DNA of 64,000 nucleotides from Methylicorpusculum oleiharenae (GTDB lineage: Bacteria > Pseudomonadota > Gammaproteobacteria > Methylococcales > Methylomonadaceae), in assembly GCF_009828925.2 (NCBI RefSeq), contig NZ_WUTY02000001.1, positions 1,828,492 to 1,892,491 of the forward strand. Reading direction: 5' to 3'. Positions within the stretch are counted from its first letter, which is position 1, and the number at the start of each line of letters is the position of its first letter. Below, one piece after another: positions 8,760-17,058 of this stretch. The notes beneath the pieces were generated by a model. The model ran no database searches. It worked only from the letters and a program-made list of their open reading frames with translations, and was not told where the DNA came from. The position numbers were made by a program, and so were the translations under genes.

Positions 8760-9284
8760 TCAACCGATATAGTTAAAAGTAAACAGCATCTTATGAGTAT
8801 TATTGATGCCGGATGAATTGGCGAGAATACGTATAGCGGTAACAAAACGGTTCATGCAATTCATGAGGGCGCAGATACAAACGGAATCAAAATACGCATG
8901 CTCGTCCCAACCCGCATCGAAGATGTTTTGAGCGTCTGCAGGGGTAATTTGCTTAGGCGACAGGGTGAGTTTTTTAAGAAAGCAAAGTATCGGTATTAGC
9001 TTGTCATCGATTTTTGCGCTGTTAATAAGCGTTTTTAAAGCTGCAAATACCGATTCGTTAGGACCTGAGGGTAACGAAGCGGCTTTATGGTATTCATAGC
9101 TCAGGCTGCATTGGTTCAAATATGACGTATAAGCAAACAGTAATTGGCGCGTTTCCTTGCTGAAAGGTGAATGATTTCTCATGATTTCTTCCATGATCTT
9201 AAATAGTAATACCCGGCGATGCGGATATTTTTCCTGCATGTCGGGTAAGGAATTAAGGTCTGGGTTTCGTGTCAGGTATAACAT
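8760..9284 (-). CDS. AhpD/carboxymuconolactone-decarboxylase-like protein
   Basis: A 174-residue protein started at the ATG at 9284, which has an AGGAG site 7 bp upstream. It has the all-helical peroxidase-related AhpD-like layout: a first helix pair with LLFAYTSYLNQCSLSYEYH, where AhpD has its Cys-x-x-Cys-x3-His active site but here only one Cys remains with the Tyr and His, and a later helix CALMNCMNRFV matching the family's C-x2-N-x2-NR ending. With one active-site Cys missing, classical alkylhydroperoxidase activity is doubtful. It is the second gene of the operon. Confidence 0.7.
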   Translation of the reverse strand: MLYLTRNPDLNSLPDMQEKYPHRRVLLFKIMEEIMRNHSPFSKETRQLLFAYTSYLNQCSLSYEYHKAASLPSGPNESVFAALKTLINSAKIDDKLIPILCFLKKLTLSPKQITPADAQNIFDAGWDEHAYFDSVCICALMNCMNRFVTAIRILANSSGINNTHKMLFTFNYIG

Positions 9285-9353
9285 CGTAGCTCCTGATGAT
9301 ATTGGTATAAAATCGGCAATCGGCTCATATATCTTGCCCAATTGCCAGGGGGA

Positions 9354-9680
9354 TTAAAAATCGAAACTTTCAACTTCCGCAATTAAAAACAACGGCGCAC
9401 CGCCTGTCGAAATATCAACGGCATGTTGTGCGGTTTCCTGTCCGCCCGGTGAATTTAAACAGGCTTCCAAATCCTGCATTGACGGAAAATAAACTTCGGC
9501 AATGCGATGGAAAGGCGTTTGTTCCTGACCAACACTGGATTTAACCAGCGACGCGACAAAGCGGGTTTTTCCGGCCATTTTTTCTACCGCCATCGGCACA
9601 TGCTCCTCTGCATAGCGTTGTTCAAATGTATCGACATCGGCAGGTGTTGGGTACATAACAATGAGTTTTGCAGTTTTCAT
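9354..9680 (-). CDS. EthD-family protein
   Basis: A 108-residue dimeric alpha/beta-barrel protein of the EthD family. Visible hallmarks are an N-terminal KLIVMYPTPADVDTFEQRY, the HVPMA segment and the C-terminal GAPLFLIAEVESFDF. EthD proteins accompany oxidative degradation enzymes, but the biochemical role is rarely known. It is first in the minus-strand operon and divergent from the LysR gene at 9799, so it is the probable regulatory target. Confidence 0.85.
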   Translation of the reverse strand: MKTAKLIVMYPTPADVDTFEQRYAEEHVPMAVEKMAGKTRFVASLVKSSVGQEQTPFHRIAEVYFPSMQDLEACLNSPGGQETAQHAVDISTGGAPLFLIAEVESFDF

Positions 9681-9753
9681 GGTTTTTCATAGGATTCGAT
9701 TATGGTGATGTAATCATATTCTCTGCTTATAAGTCTTGTAAAATACTAACTTT

Positions 9754-9767
9754 CTATGGAAGAATAG
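9754..9767. promoter_or_regulatory. CTAT-N6-ATAG palindrome in divergent promoter
   Basis: CTAT-GGAAGA-ATAG lies between the EthD-family gene and the divergent LysR gene, 32 bp before the LysR start. Similar palindromes recur at 10807, 11222 and 11377. The surrounding 35 bp (cttgtaaaatact... ataggt... ggctat) are also repeated near 11360. Position and symmetry fit a LysR operator. Confidence 0.5.
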
Positions 9768-9798
9768 GTTTTGGCTATATAAGTTCGAGGAAGACACT

Positions 9799-10671
9799 AT
9801 GGAAATGCATCAAATCCGTTATTTTTTAGCGGTTTGCGATCATGGCAGTTTTACCCGTGCCGCGCAATTCAGCTATATTTCCCAGCCATCTTTAACGCAA
9901 TCCATTAAAAAACTGGAAGATGAATTGGGCGGGGAATTATTCACTCGCGACCGTTCCGGCTGTTTGCTGACTTCGCTCGGCCGCTTGGTGGAGCCTAACT
10001 TTCGTAAGATATACAAGGAAACAGTCACGACTAAGGCCGATGCCCTTCGTTTTACCAAGTTGAACAATATCCCGTTGCGGATAGGCCTGATGGCAACGAT
10101 AGGCGCACAACGTTTAAGCCCGATTTTTGCCCATTACAAGCATGAGTTTCCCAATATTGAATTTGAATTGATTATCGACTGTGAAACTTTATTATTGCAG
10201 CAACTGGAATCGGATTTGCTTGATTTGGTGATTAGCGCCCCTTTGCAATTGCTGGGTTCGCCCTATCAATCCACGTTGCTGTATACCGAAAAGTACGTAG
10301 TTGCGTTTAACAACAAGCACCGTTTTAATCACTTGAGCAAAATCGACCTCAAGGAAATCCAGTCTGAGCCTTATTTGGATCGGTTGAACTGCGAACTTAG
10401 GGATACTCTGCGGGCAATCTGCCAGGACCAGGAAGTCAACCTCTACGCCGCATACCGTAGCAATAGCGAGGATTGGATCGTCAGCTTGGTGCGCGCTGGC
10501 ATGGGGGTTGCCTTGATGCCAGAGTACAGCCTGCCTGCAAACGCCGATGACGTGCGTTGCCGTTATTTGAGCAATCCGGAAATCAGTCGCCAAATATATG
10601 CGATTTATCATCCGAAGAATCAGAAAAATACTGAAATTAATAACTTACTTACAGTTTTAATTCATAGGTAA
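9799..10671 (+). CDS. LysR-family transcriptional regulator
   Basis: A 290-residue regulator. Residues 1-60 are the winged helix-turn-helix (QIRYFLAVCDHGSFTRAAQ, then SQPSLTQSIKKLEDELGGELF). Residues about 90-290 are the periplasmic-binding-fold effector domain. It is divergent from the EthD/AhpD/hydrolase operon across a 118-bp gap, the classic LysR arrangement, so control of that operon is the simplest inference. The effector is unknown. It has no CysB or OxyR sequence signature that I can recognise. Confidence 0.92.
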   Translation: MEMHQIRYFLAVCDHGSFTRAAQFSYISQPSLTQSIKKLEDELGGELFTRDRSGCLLTSLGRLVEPNFRKIYKETVTTKADALRFTKLNNIPLRIGLMATIGAQRLSPIFAHYKHEFPNIEFELIIDCETLLLQQLESDLLDLVISAPLQLLGSPYQSTLLYTEKYVVAFNNKHRFNHLSKIDLKEIQSEPYLDRLNCELRDTLRAICQDQEVNLYAAYRSNSEDWIVSLVRAGMGVALMPEYSLPANADDVRCRYLSNPEISRQIYAIYHPKNQKNTEINNLLTVLIHR

Positions 10672-10951
10672 ATACTATGTTTTCATAGGTAATTAGTCTT
10701 TTACAAACGCGCCTGATTTCTTGTAATATTAATTCAGACACATGAATAATAAAGCTTATGCTCATTAGCTTATTTTCCTACAGCCAAATAATAACTATGT
10801 GCCACTCTATAAGATATAGGATAAAACTATGGTAAGCAGTATAAATACCAAATATTTTGATCTGATTGACTGACTTGCCTTTTCTCAACTTCTTAGTCTA
10901 AATAAAGTAATTTAAGGCGAGACAGGATGCCTGTATCTGAGGTGGTACATA
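10672..10951. promoter_or_regulatory. Regulatory-looking intergenic DNA
   Basis: Contains ATAG-GTAAATA-CTAT near 10667-10681 (an OxyR-like spacing with an imperfect centre), an ATAGGT copy nearby, and CTAT-AAGAT-ATAG at 10807-10819. No gene. Confidence 0.35.
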
Positions 10952-11059
10952 ATGAATGATGTGAAAAAACTCTTGTTAGCGCTTGGACTGCTTTTTTTAT
11001 TGGTTCAATTGATCACCTTCTTTCTGGTTGGGACAAAAGGAATTTGGGCTGGATTTTGA
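10952..11059 (+). CDS. Small membrane protein, 35 aa
   Basis: A short frame with a ribosome binding site (GAGGTGG about 9 bp upstream). The product is a single hydrophobic helix (LLLALGLLFLLVQLITFF) between a charged MNDVKK start and a GTKGIWAGF end, as in many regulatory small membrane proteins. It sits between two CTAT/ATAG palindromes downstream of the LysR gene. Function unknown. Confidence 0.45.
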   Translation: MNDVKKLLLALGLLFLLVQLITFFLVGTKGIWAGF

Positions 11060-11458
11060 CTTTTAATGCGAATAACGCGAAATTTAGCCAAAAAAATGAT
11101 ACTGAATATTCAAAGATGCAGTTGTCCACTGTGTTGATTGAGCAAACTGGGCCTCATTGTGGCGATTAAACGGATGTATCAACATAAAACTAGACATGCT
11201 GGCTACTTAGATACTGCTTACCTATAGTTATATAGGACAAAACTATGTATATAATTACGATCCATCGTTAAACACAACGGTAGAAAACTTAATATACCTT
11301 TTAGCATTTATTGAACATAGCGTATCTTTTGCAGAAATATTATAGGGGGAATATCAGCTTGTAAAATACTGATTATCTATGTACCAATAGGCTAAGGCTA
11401 TTTATTAGATGAGGTGAAACAGAGCTGTTATTTTTATTTTATTGGAGCATGGGTTTTT
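11060..11458. promoter_or_regulatory. Intergenic DNA with two CTAT-N6-ATAG palindromes
   Basis: CTAT-AGTTAT-ATAG is at 11222-11235 and CTAT-GTACCA-ATAG at 11377-11390. The second lies in a 35-bp stretch resembling the promoter at 9737-9775. The gene it once served was probably replaced by the IS5 relic and the MFS fragment that follow. Confidence 0.45.
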
Positions 11459-12090
11459 CTAAGTTGGAAAAAAGACATCTGCAACCCATTTAATACACCA
11501 CTCTTTCGCTGAGATTGGCTTAGGTGTCCCATTGGATTGCTTAATCAGTATTTTGTAATCACGAAAGTGACTAAGTGCGTGTAAATTGAGCATCAAATTA
11601 ATCATGGCAATATGCTCAAAGGCTCGACTGGTTTGAATACTGACTTCATAATCCTTACTCAACCGGTGGTAGCGATAAAGCCATGCAAAGGTTCGCTCTA
11701 CGACCCAGCGACGTGGAACAATTCAAAGCCTTTTGCCTTATAGGATCGAAGAACTACGGCCCAGGCGATACGAAATCGCTCCGGTATTCACGCGCTATAT
11801 TCTTGGCCACGGTAGCCACCATCGACCCAAAAGCGCCGCAGTTTTTTGCAGCTGCCCGTCAGTGACGCCAGGATTAATTTCGCCCCTTCTCGTTCCGGCA
11901 CATTCGCAGCGGTCACGACGACCACCAGCAACAGACCCATGGTATCCACCAGAATATGGCGTTTACGACCTTGGATGCATTTGGCCGCATCCGTACCCTT
12001 TGATACCGGCCAAGGCAGTGATTTTAACGCTTTGGCTATCCATACTGCCCGCAGTAGGATGTTTATGACGCCCGGCTTTCGCCTGACCTG
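11459..12090 (-). pseudogene. IS5-family transposase relic
   Basis: Minus-strand pieces in different frames reproduce an IS5-group DDE transposase: IQGRKRHILVDTMGLLL and FWVDGGYRGQEYSA in one frame, then [20 protein letters not shown] and a tail of [16 protein letters not shown] in another. Order and spacing are those of the catalytic and C-terminal parts of IS5 transposases. The frameshift and missing N-terminus make it inactive. It abuts the truncated MFS gene, so it probably broke it. Confidence 0.8.
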
Positions 12091-12096
12091 AGCCCG

Positions 12097-12657
12097 ATGC
12101 GTTTGGCAATGATCAGTCCTCAGTTCTGGTTGCTGGCTTTCAGCTTTGGTATCTGCGGTTTTACCACCTCTGGCCTGTTTCAGACACATTTGATTTCTCA
12201 CGGCATCGAACATGGTTTTTCAGAAATGACGATGGCCGTGTCATTAGGCATAATGGGCGCGACCGATATTGCAGGCACCATTTTTTCCGGTTGGCTATGT
12301 GATCGCTTTGGTAAGCGATGGCCAATGGCGATTTATTACGCACTGCGGGGCGTTTCATTAATCCTGTTGCCTTATGTTGAATCGACCGGGCAACTGATGG
12401 CTTTTTCCATGGTTTACGGTCTGAATTGGTTGTCGACGGTTCCGGCAACCTCTGCGCTCACGGCGGATCTATTCGGCAAGCAAAATGTCGGAATCGTTTT
12501 CGGCTGGATCTGTTTTGCCCATCAGCTCGGCGCGGCTTTAGCCAGTTACGGAGCTGGCTATTTGCATGGCTTGTTCGGGAATTACACCTTGACCTTTATG
12601 ATCTCTGGTCTTTTTGCCTTAGCGGCCACCGGGCTTGTTATGAAAATACGGGAATGA
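12097..12657 (+). pseudogene. MFS transporter, C-terminal half only
   Basis: About 180 residues corresponding to the last six helices of a major-facilitator transporter of the monocarboxylate/oxalate-formate type: SPQFWLLAFSFGICGF, GIMGATDIAGTIFSGWLCDRFGKRW, and GIVFGWICFAHQLGAAL are recognisable helix and loop motifs. The first six helices are missing; upstream sequence is IS5 transposase on the other strand. Codons from about 12097 to 12108 belong to the junction. Non-functional unless part of a split gene elsewhere. Confidence 0.8.
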
Positions 12658-12729
12658 AGTTAAATTTATTGCCGGCTAGTATTATTTTCGCAGTTAAACT
12701 GCTTCAAAACTAAAACAGGAGATATAAAA

Positions 12730-12852
12730 ATGCTCTTTATTCGCATCTCGTTAATGAAAAACAGGCCGAATGGCTTTGAAGAAAATTGTCGTTTTGCTAT
12801 CACCAAAAACGACCTACCGGTTATCGATTTTTACATCGAGTTGTTTTTTTGA
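12730..12852 (+). pseudogene. Tautomerase-like N-terminal fragment
   Basis: A 40-residue frame with an AGGAG site starts MLFIRISLMKNRPNGF, like tautomerase-family proteins (MPFxRISLxKG...), but the otherwise conserved proline-1 is Leu-2 and the frame diverges after about 20 residues. It lies just after the MFS fragment and is probably a truncated remnant of the same catabolic locus. Confidence 0.4.
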
Positions 12853-12929
12853 CTTGATTTCTTTAATTTTAGACGGCCGCTTTATGTCTCACTTTCGTCT
12901 TTGAAAAAACCAGTCCATGTACATCTCAT

Positions 12930-13010
12930 TTTGGCCCTAATGACTCAGTGATTAAGTCAATTTGCTCGCCGAATACCGGACAGTCAAATGGATCACAGGT
13001 TGCCTAAACT
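12930..13010 (+). repeat. Dispersed repeat, copy B
   Basis: Starts ttttggccctaatgactcag and continues through caatttgctcgccgaatacc to gtcaaatgg and ggttgcctaaactat. Same element as 6423-6480 (inverted) and 13041-13105, the latter interrupted by the insertion sequence and continuing at 14547. Confidence 0.75.
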
Positions 13011-13040
13011 ATCGATATTGGACACCGACCCCGACGGTCC

Positions 13041-13105
13041 GGTTTTGGCCGTTATGACGCAGTGATAATTTCAATTTGCTTGCCTAAAACTAGACAGTCA
13101 AATGG
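13041..13105 (+). repeat. Dispersed repeat, copy C, split by an IS
   Basis: Diverged copy of the 12930 repeat. Its end GTCAAATGG is the target duplicated by the insertion sequence, and the rest (ggttgccttaactat) resumes at about 14562-14576. Confidence 0.7.
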
Positions 13106-14546
13106 CAGCAATTCTCAATTTAAAACCTTAGCTTGTATAATGTTTAATTTTTGCAACCTGCACGGAAGCTTATGGCCAGTCCCTTTCATCCCTCAACGAA
13201 ACCGGTACCCTTTACAGCGCGCTCATTGATTGACAAAACCCGCACCGCATTTAGCACGCTGCCGGACAGCCGAAAAACCGCCACCAGCAACAACCTGAAA
13301 TATGCCGTTGAAGATGCCGCGTTAAGCGCATTTTCCGTATTTTTTACTCAAAGTCCCTCGTTTTTAGATTATCAGGTGCGCATGCAAAAAACCTATGGGA
13401 AAAATAATGCGCAATCGCTGTTTGGCGTGCACTCAATTCCCAGTATGAATCAAGTCCGGACCATTCTCGACCCAATCCCGCCGCAGCAGGTCTATCCGGT
13501 ATTCGCGGACATTAGCGAGGGGCTCCATCAAAACGGTTATTTAGATCCTTTCCGGCGTACCGGCAACACCCTGCTCATCGCACTGGATGGCACTGACTTT
13601 TTTGCCTCGGAGAAAATCGCCTGCCCACAGTGCACTCGGCAAACGATGAAGAGCGGCAAAACCTTGCATCGCCATACCGCCGTGACGCCGGTCATCGTGG
13701 CGCCAGGGCAAACCCAGGTTGTGCCCTTGCCGCCAGAGTTTGTCCAGCCGCAAGACGGCCAGGAAAAGCAAGACTGCGAACTGGCCGCGGCCAAGCGGTG
13801 GCTGGATGCCTGGGGCGCACGGTATGCACCGTGGCGTGCCACCTTACTCGGCGACGATCTGTATTGTCATCACGACTTTTGCCAAAGGGCCATCGAGCAG
13901 GGCTTTCATCTCCTGCTGGTTTGCAAACCGGATTCCCATTCCACGTTATACGACTGGCTCGCCGATTTTGACCGTACCGGGCAGGTGCAAGTCGTGGAAC
14001 GCAAACGCTGGAACGGTAAACGGCACATCACCGAGCATTATCGTTACATGCATCACTTGCCGCTACGTAACAGCGACGACACCTTGATGCTCAATTGGTG
14101 CGAATTGACGGAAACCGACGAAATCGGCAAACAGCTCTACCGCAATGCCTGGGTGACGACCCATGCCATCGACGATGAGACGGTCATCGACATCGCCGCT
14201 TCAGGCCGGTGCCGTTGGAAAATTGAAAACGAAAACAATAACGTACTCAAAAACCACGGTTATCATTTCGACCATAACTTCGGTCACGGTCAACACCATT
14301 TAGCGAATTTGATAGCCACCCTGGTGCTACTCGCCTATTTGCTTCATACCACGCTGGATTGGGTCGATTCCTATTTCCGTGCCGTGCGCGGCTTGCTACC
14401 CTCACGGCGGACTTTTTTTGAACATCTTCGTGCTTTAATGCAGTATCTTCCATTCGATGACTGGGATCATTTAATGCAGTTTATGCTTAAAGGACTTAAC
14501 GGCACAATTCCTGACTCCGGGTAGGGTTTTAAAATGAGAATTGCTG
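13106..14546 (+). mobile_element. Complete DDE insertion sequence with 9-bp target duplication
   Basis: 1,441 bp. Left end CAGCAATTCTCA-A-TTTAAAACC matches the complement of the right end with one mismatch in 22 bp. The direct repeat GTCAAATGG flanks it at 13097-13105 and 14547-14555. Intact transposase inside. Ends and duplication were read directly; family naming would need a comparison with reference IS elements. Confidence 0.9.
13172..14524 (+). CDS. DDE transposase (IS4-like / ISNCY-type)
   Basis: A 450-residue transposase started at the ATG at 13172 (GGAAG upstream), rather than at an earlier TTG. The catalytic triad is visible as LIALDGTDFF (first D), TLLGDDLYC (second D) and WKIENENNN (E). 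A CPQC...H cluster near residue 150 (ACPQCTRQTMKSGKT) is characteristic of this group. It fills the element, is intact, and transposition was probably recent since the ends and target duplication are clean. Family assignment between IS4-related and unclassified IS groups is uncertain. Confidence 0.9.
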   Translation: MASPFHPSTKPVPFTARSLIDKTRTAFSTLPDSRKTATSNNLKYAVEDAALSAFSVFFTQSPSFLDYQVRMQKTYGKNNAQSLFGVHSIPSMNQVRTILDPIPPQQVYPVFADISEGLHQNGYLDPFRRTGNTLLIALDGTDFFASEKIACPQCTRQTMKSGKTLHRHTAVTPVIVAPGQTQVVPLPPEFVQPQDGQEKQDCELAAAKRWLDAWGARYAPWRATLLGDDLYCHHDFCQRAIEQGFHLLLVCKPDSHSTLYDWLADFDRTGQVQVVERKRWNGKRHITEHYRYMHHLPLRNSDDTLMLNWCELTETDEIGKQLYRNAWVTTHAIDDETVIDIAASGRCRWKIENENNNVLKNHGYHFDHNFGHGQHHLANLIATLVLLAYLLHTTLDWVDSYFRAVRGLLPSRRTFFEHLRALMQYLPFDDWDHLMQFMLKGLNGTIPDSG

Positions 14547-14555
14547 GTCAAATGG

Positions 14556-14881
14556 GCTTTAGGTTGCCTTAACTATTTAAATTCGGTAGCTACCCTCAAC
14601 AGTGCGTATTGGTCTTTAACCAACCTCTATTATTATGAATTTTAGGGATCTATATGTCGGGCTGCAGGCTTCATATTTCCTGATTTGTATAAAGCCCCTA
14701 CTACAAGTTTCATGAGCAATGTTATCGCCAAAATGTTGCCAACGCAGTTTCGATTGCTGATGATTTTTCGGTTTTTTGTCCATAATCCACGAATATCGAC
14801 CCTAAGGGGTATTTTTCAAACCAGTATTCTTCGCTAACAGGTTTTACACTTTCATTAACGTTTATTTAATGAGAGCCTGCC
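14556..14881. other. Intergenic stretch upstream of the transglycosylase gene
   Basis: Holds the tail of repeat copy C (to about 14578) and the promoter region of the slt-setDC-like operon. No gene recognised. Confidence 0.4.
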
Positions 14882-15520
14882 ATGTTATTGAGTCGACCTG
14901 AAGTCTTACCTTTACGCAGACCATTACCGCTTGTACCTAGCTATTTCGCTCTATTTTTAGGCCTAGCACCCTGTTTTTCCAGCTTGTCTTGCTTGGCAGG
15001 TGAAAACCAGCCAATTGGACTATCGGCCAGCATCCTTCCTGCTAATACCTCGCTGCAAAACACCGTCTGGGGACAAGTCGCCGCACGGCATCAACTGGAT
15101 CCCTATGTTTTATATGCCGTGGCGTTGGTTGAGTCCCGAAAACAGGATCCCAAACACCAAGTGACGCCCTGGCCCTGGGCACTCAATCATGCCGGCAAAG
15201 CCATCATGCCAGGCAACAAACAAGACGCTGTCATCCTGCTTAAGCAGATGCTGGATGAAGGTTACCGTAATGTGGATATAGGCATGATGCAAGTCAATTT
15301 GCGCTGGCAGGGACACCGGGTTGAAAAACCCGAACACTTGCTCGATCCACTCACCAACCTTGAAGTGGGCGCCATGTTGCTCGCCGAAGCGATTCAATCG
15401 GCACCGGATAACCTGGCTTTGGGTGTGGGGCGTTACTACAACTGGAAAAACGTACCGGCCGCCATTGAGTATGGTCAAAAAGTCATTGCCATCGCCGAAC
15501 AGATCAGAACGGTCATTTAG
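14882..15520 (+). CDS. Conjugation-associated lytic transglycosylase (SLT domain)
   Basis: A 212-residue exported muramidase. The signal sequence is about residues 1-40 (FALFLGLAPCFSSLSCLAG). The SLT fold follows: LDPYVLYAVALVESRK with the catalytic Glu (about residue 84), DIGMMQVNLRW in place of the usual GLMQI motif, and a C-terminal RYYNWKN. It would cut peptidoglycan to let the mating channel through. It heads a run with FlhD-like and FlhC-like activators, as the comparable genes do in SXT/R391 and IncC elements. Confidence 0.88.
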   Translation: MLLSRPEVLPLRRPLPLVPSYFALFLGLAPCFSSLSCLAGENQPIGLSASILPANTSLQNTVWGQVAARHQLDPYVLYAVALVESRKQDPKHQVTPWPWALNHAGKAIMPGNKQDAVILLKQMLDEGYRNVDIGMMQVNLRWQGHRVEKPEHLLDPLTNLEVGAMLLAEAIQSAPDNLALGVGRYYNWKNVPAAIEYGQKVIAIAEQIRTVI

Positions 15521-15531
15521 GCGCGTAATCA

Positions 15532-15837
15532 ATGGACGACAACCTGTATAACCTCAACCTGGATTACTTGCTGGTTGCCAAAGAGATGATTGCGGCTGGC
15601 AATACGCATAAAGCCCAGTTTTATCTTGGCTTGCCGCCAGAAGCCATTGCCATACTGCGCAACATGACGACCAAACAGCTGAAAGCGTTGGCTCGAAGTA
15701 ACTATCTAAAATTCAGTCCCCGTTTCAATCCCAGTCACTGGCAGGAATTTATGCAAGCACAAGCATTGGGCGCCGATTCTCACGAACAGCGGGCCAAGGA
15801 ACTGTTGATGTTCCTGATCAATGACAATCCGTCATGA
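15532..15837 (+). CDS. FlhD-like transcriptional activator subunit (SetD/AcaD-like)
   Basis: A 101-residue protein closely patterned on FlhD: NLDYLLVAKEMIAAGNTHKAQFYLGLPPEA lines up with FlhD's NLSYLLLAQRLI...AMFRLGI, and MTTKQLKALARSNYLKFSPRF with its LTLPQMVKLAETNQL...FRF. FlhD-type proteins form a heterohexamer with FlhC and activate sigma-70 promoters. No flagellar genes are near; instead it sits in a conjugation block, so the SetD/AcaD role (master activator of transfer genes) is far more likely. Its stop overlaps the next start. Confidence 0.82.
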   Translation: MDDNLYNLNLDYLLVAKEMIAAGNTHKAQFYLGLPPEAIAILRNMTTKQLKALARSNYLKFSPRFNPSHWQEFMQAQALGADSHEQRAKELLMFLINDNPS

Positions 15838-16376
15838 AGCCGGACTATCCTTACCACGTCAATTTGCATGAGCATCGGTTGGTGTATGAGTTACTGAAGC
15901 GAAAATTGCGCACGGCGATCGTCCAGAAAGTCATCACCAGGCTGCGAGCTAAAGATTTACGCCACATTTTTTATACCCTACACCGGGAAAAGCCGCAGCC
16001 TGGGCAAATCCCGAGTCTGGAGATGATGACCCAAACCCGGGAATCCTTCTTATACATGGCGGTATTTGCCTCCATTTATCGCTGTGCCCATCGAGGTGAC
16101 TTTAAAGCCAATATGGACATCGAGGCGGTGATGTTTGCCTGGGATTACTTTTGTGAGACTTTTCCAGGCCATATCCGTGAACGTCGACCCTTCGGCAGGA
16201 TTAGGCCAGCCAATTTCGATGAAGCTTGGGTGATTGCTGAAGCCATGCAGACTGGCTTGGTAGAACTGCAGTATTGCTTTCGCTGTCATCATAATTTCCT
16301 GGTCACCTACTGCACCCGCTATCAGCCAGTTTGCCAAGTCTGTGCGCTAAAAAGCAAAAATAAACGAGGCATATAA
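15834..16376 (+). CDS. FlhC-like transcriptional activator subunit (SetC/AcaC-like)
   Basis: A 180-residue partner of the FlhD-like protein; its ATG overlaps the previous stop by 4 bp. The C-terminus carries the zinc site of FlhC: QYCFRCHHNFLV (C-x2-C) and VCQVCALKSK (C-x2-C) about 18 residues on. The helical N-terminal two thirds fits FlhC. As in SXT (SetC) and IncC (AcaC), it should supply DNA binding and switch on tra operons. Candidate targets are the palindromes at 22897, 22965 and 25611. Confidence 0.82.
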   Translation: MKPDYPYHVNLHEHRLVYELLKRKLRTAIVQKVITRLRAKDLRHIFYTLHREKPQPGQIPSLEMMTQTRESFLYMAVFASIYRCAHRGDFKANMDIEAVMFAWDYFCETFPGHIRERRPFGRIRPANFDEAWVIAEAMQTGLVELQYCFRCHHNFLVTYCTRYQPVCQVCALKSKNKRGI

Positions 16377-16452
16377 ATTGGGTGCAAACGGACTTGGCAC
16401 GCTAGCCAATTCGCAGTACGATAATCCTGTCGCGAAAGACCGGAGATCATCA

Positions 16453-17055
16453 ATGTCCTCGTTTCCATCACACTCACGTCGCTTAAGACTGCCAACGAAA
16501 CCGAACCAAACTGAGTCCGTCAAGTCTATATTTGCCGGTCATCATGCCACGGTCAATTGCCTTGAATGTCATCGCACCATGGTGCCCAGAGTGGTGACCT
16601 ACTATGGTCAACCTCTACGTTCGATTTGTCCGTTTTGCGGGGCAACGTTTGCCCGGTTTCCGAGTGGAGTGCAGAGGTTTTTGCAGCGATTTTCCCAAAA
16701 AACGCTTTCATTCGATGCTTTTATAAGAATAGTGTTGGCGGCTAGTGGTTTTGGCTTGATTTGGTTTTTTGCAGGACTGGGAGTGTTGCCTACAGAACTG
16801 GAAGCTCTGGGTATATTCGGTTGCATCATTTTCATCGCCTTCGGGTTGGCAGAATTGTTTTATCAAACCATCGAAATGATTGCAGGAAAGCTATCGCATG
16901 ACAGCAGTTCTTATTGGTGGGCTTTAGCATTGCTCGCGATATTAATTTCGTATTTGCAAGAGGGTGTAACTGGCTACATCGTATTTTTTTCTTTATTAAT
17001 GACGATTCGATGGCTAATTGCTGGTTTTGCTGCAGCCAAAAACTCTTCTAACTGA
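16453..17055 (+). CDS. Zinc-ribbon integral membrane protein
   Basis: A 200-residue protein started at the ATG at 16453, with GGAG 8 bp upstream; an in-frame TTG at 16378 is less likely. The N-terminal half is soluble with a CLECHRTMVPRVVTYYG...CPFCG zinc ribbon. The C-terminal half holds three or four hydrophobic helices (IVLAASGFGLIWFFAGL, LGIFGCIIFIAFGLA, WWALALLAILISYL, GYIVFFSLLMTIRWLIAGF). Function unknown; perhaps an entry-exclusion or envelope factor given its place after the setDC-like genes and 3 bp from convergent traG. Confidence 0.65.
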   Translation: MSSFPSHSRRLRLPTKPNQTESVKSIFAGHHATVNCLECHRTMVPRVVTYYGQPLRSICPFCGATFARFPSGVQRFLQRFSQKTLSFDAFIRIVLAASGFGLIWFFAGLGVLPTELEALGIFGCIIFIAFGLAELFYQTIEMIAGKLSHDSSSYWWALALLAILISYLQEGVTGYIVFFSLLMTIRWLIAGFAAAKNSSN

Positions 17056-17058
17056 ACG

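Noticed and set aside
10667-10681. OxyR site from ATAG-N7-CTAT
   Set aside because: The internal T...A pattern is broken and the gene beside it is not OxyR-like; may just be part of the LysR motif set.
15532-16376. Flagellar FlhDC master regulator
   Set aside because: No flagellar or chemotaxis gene is present, and the neighbours are transfer genes, so SetDC/AcaDC-type function is better.
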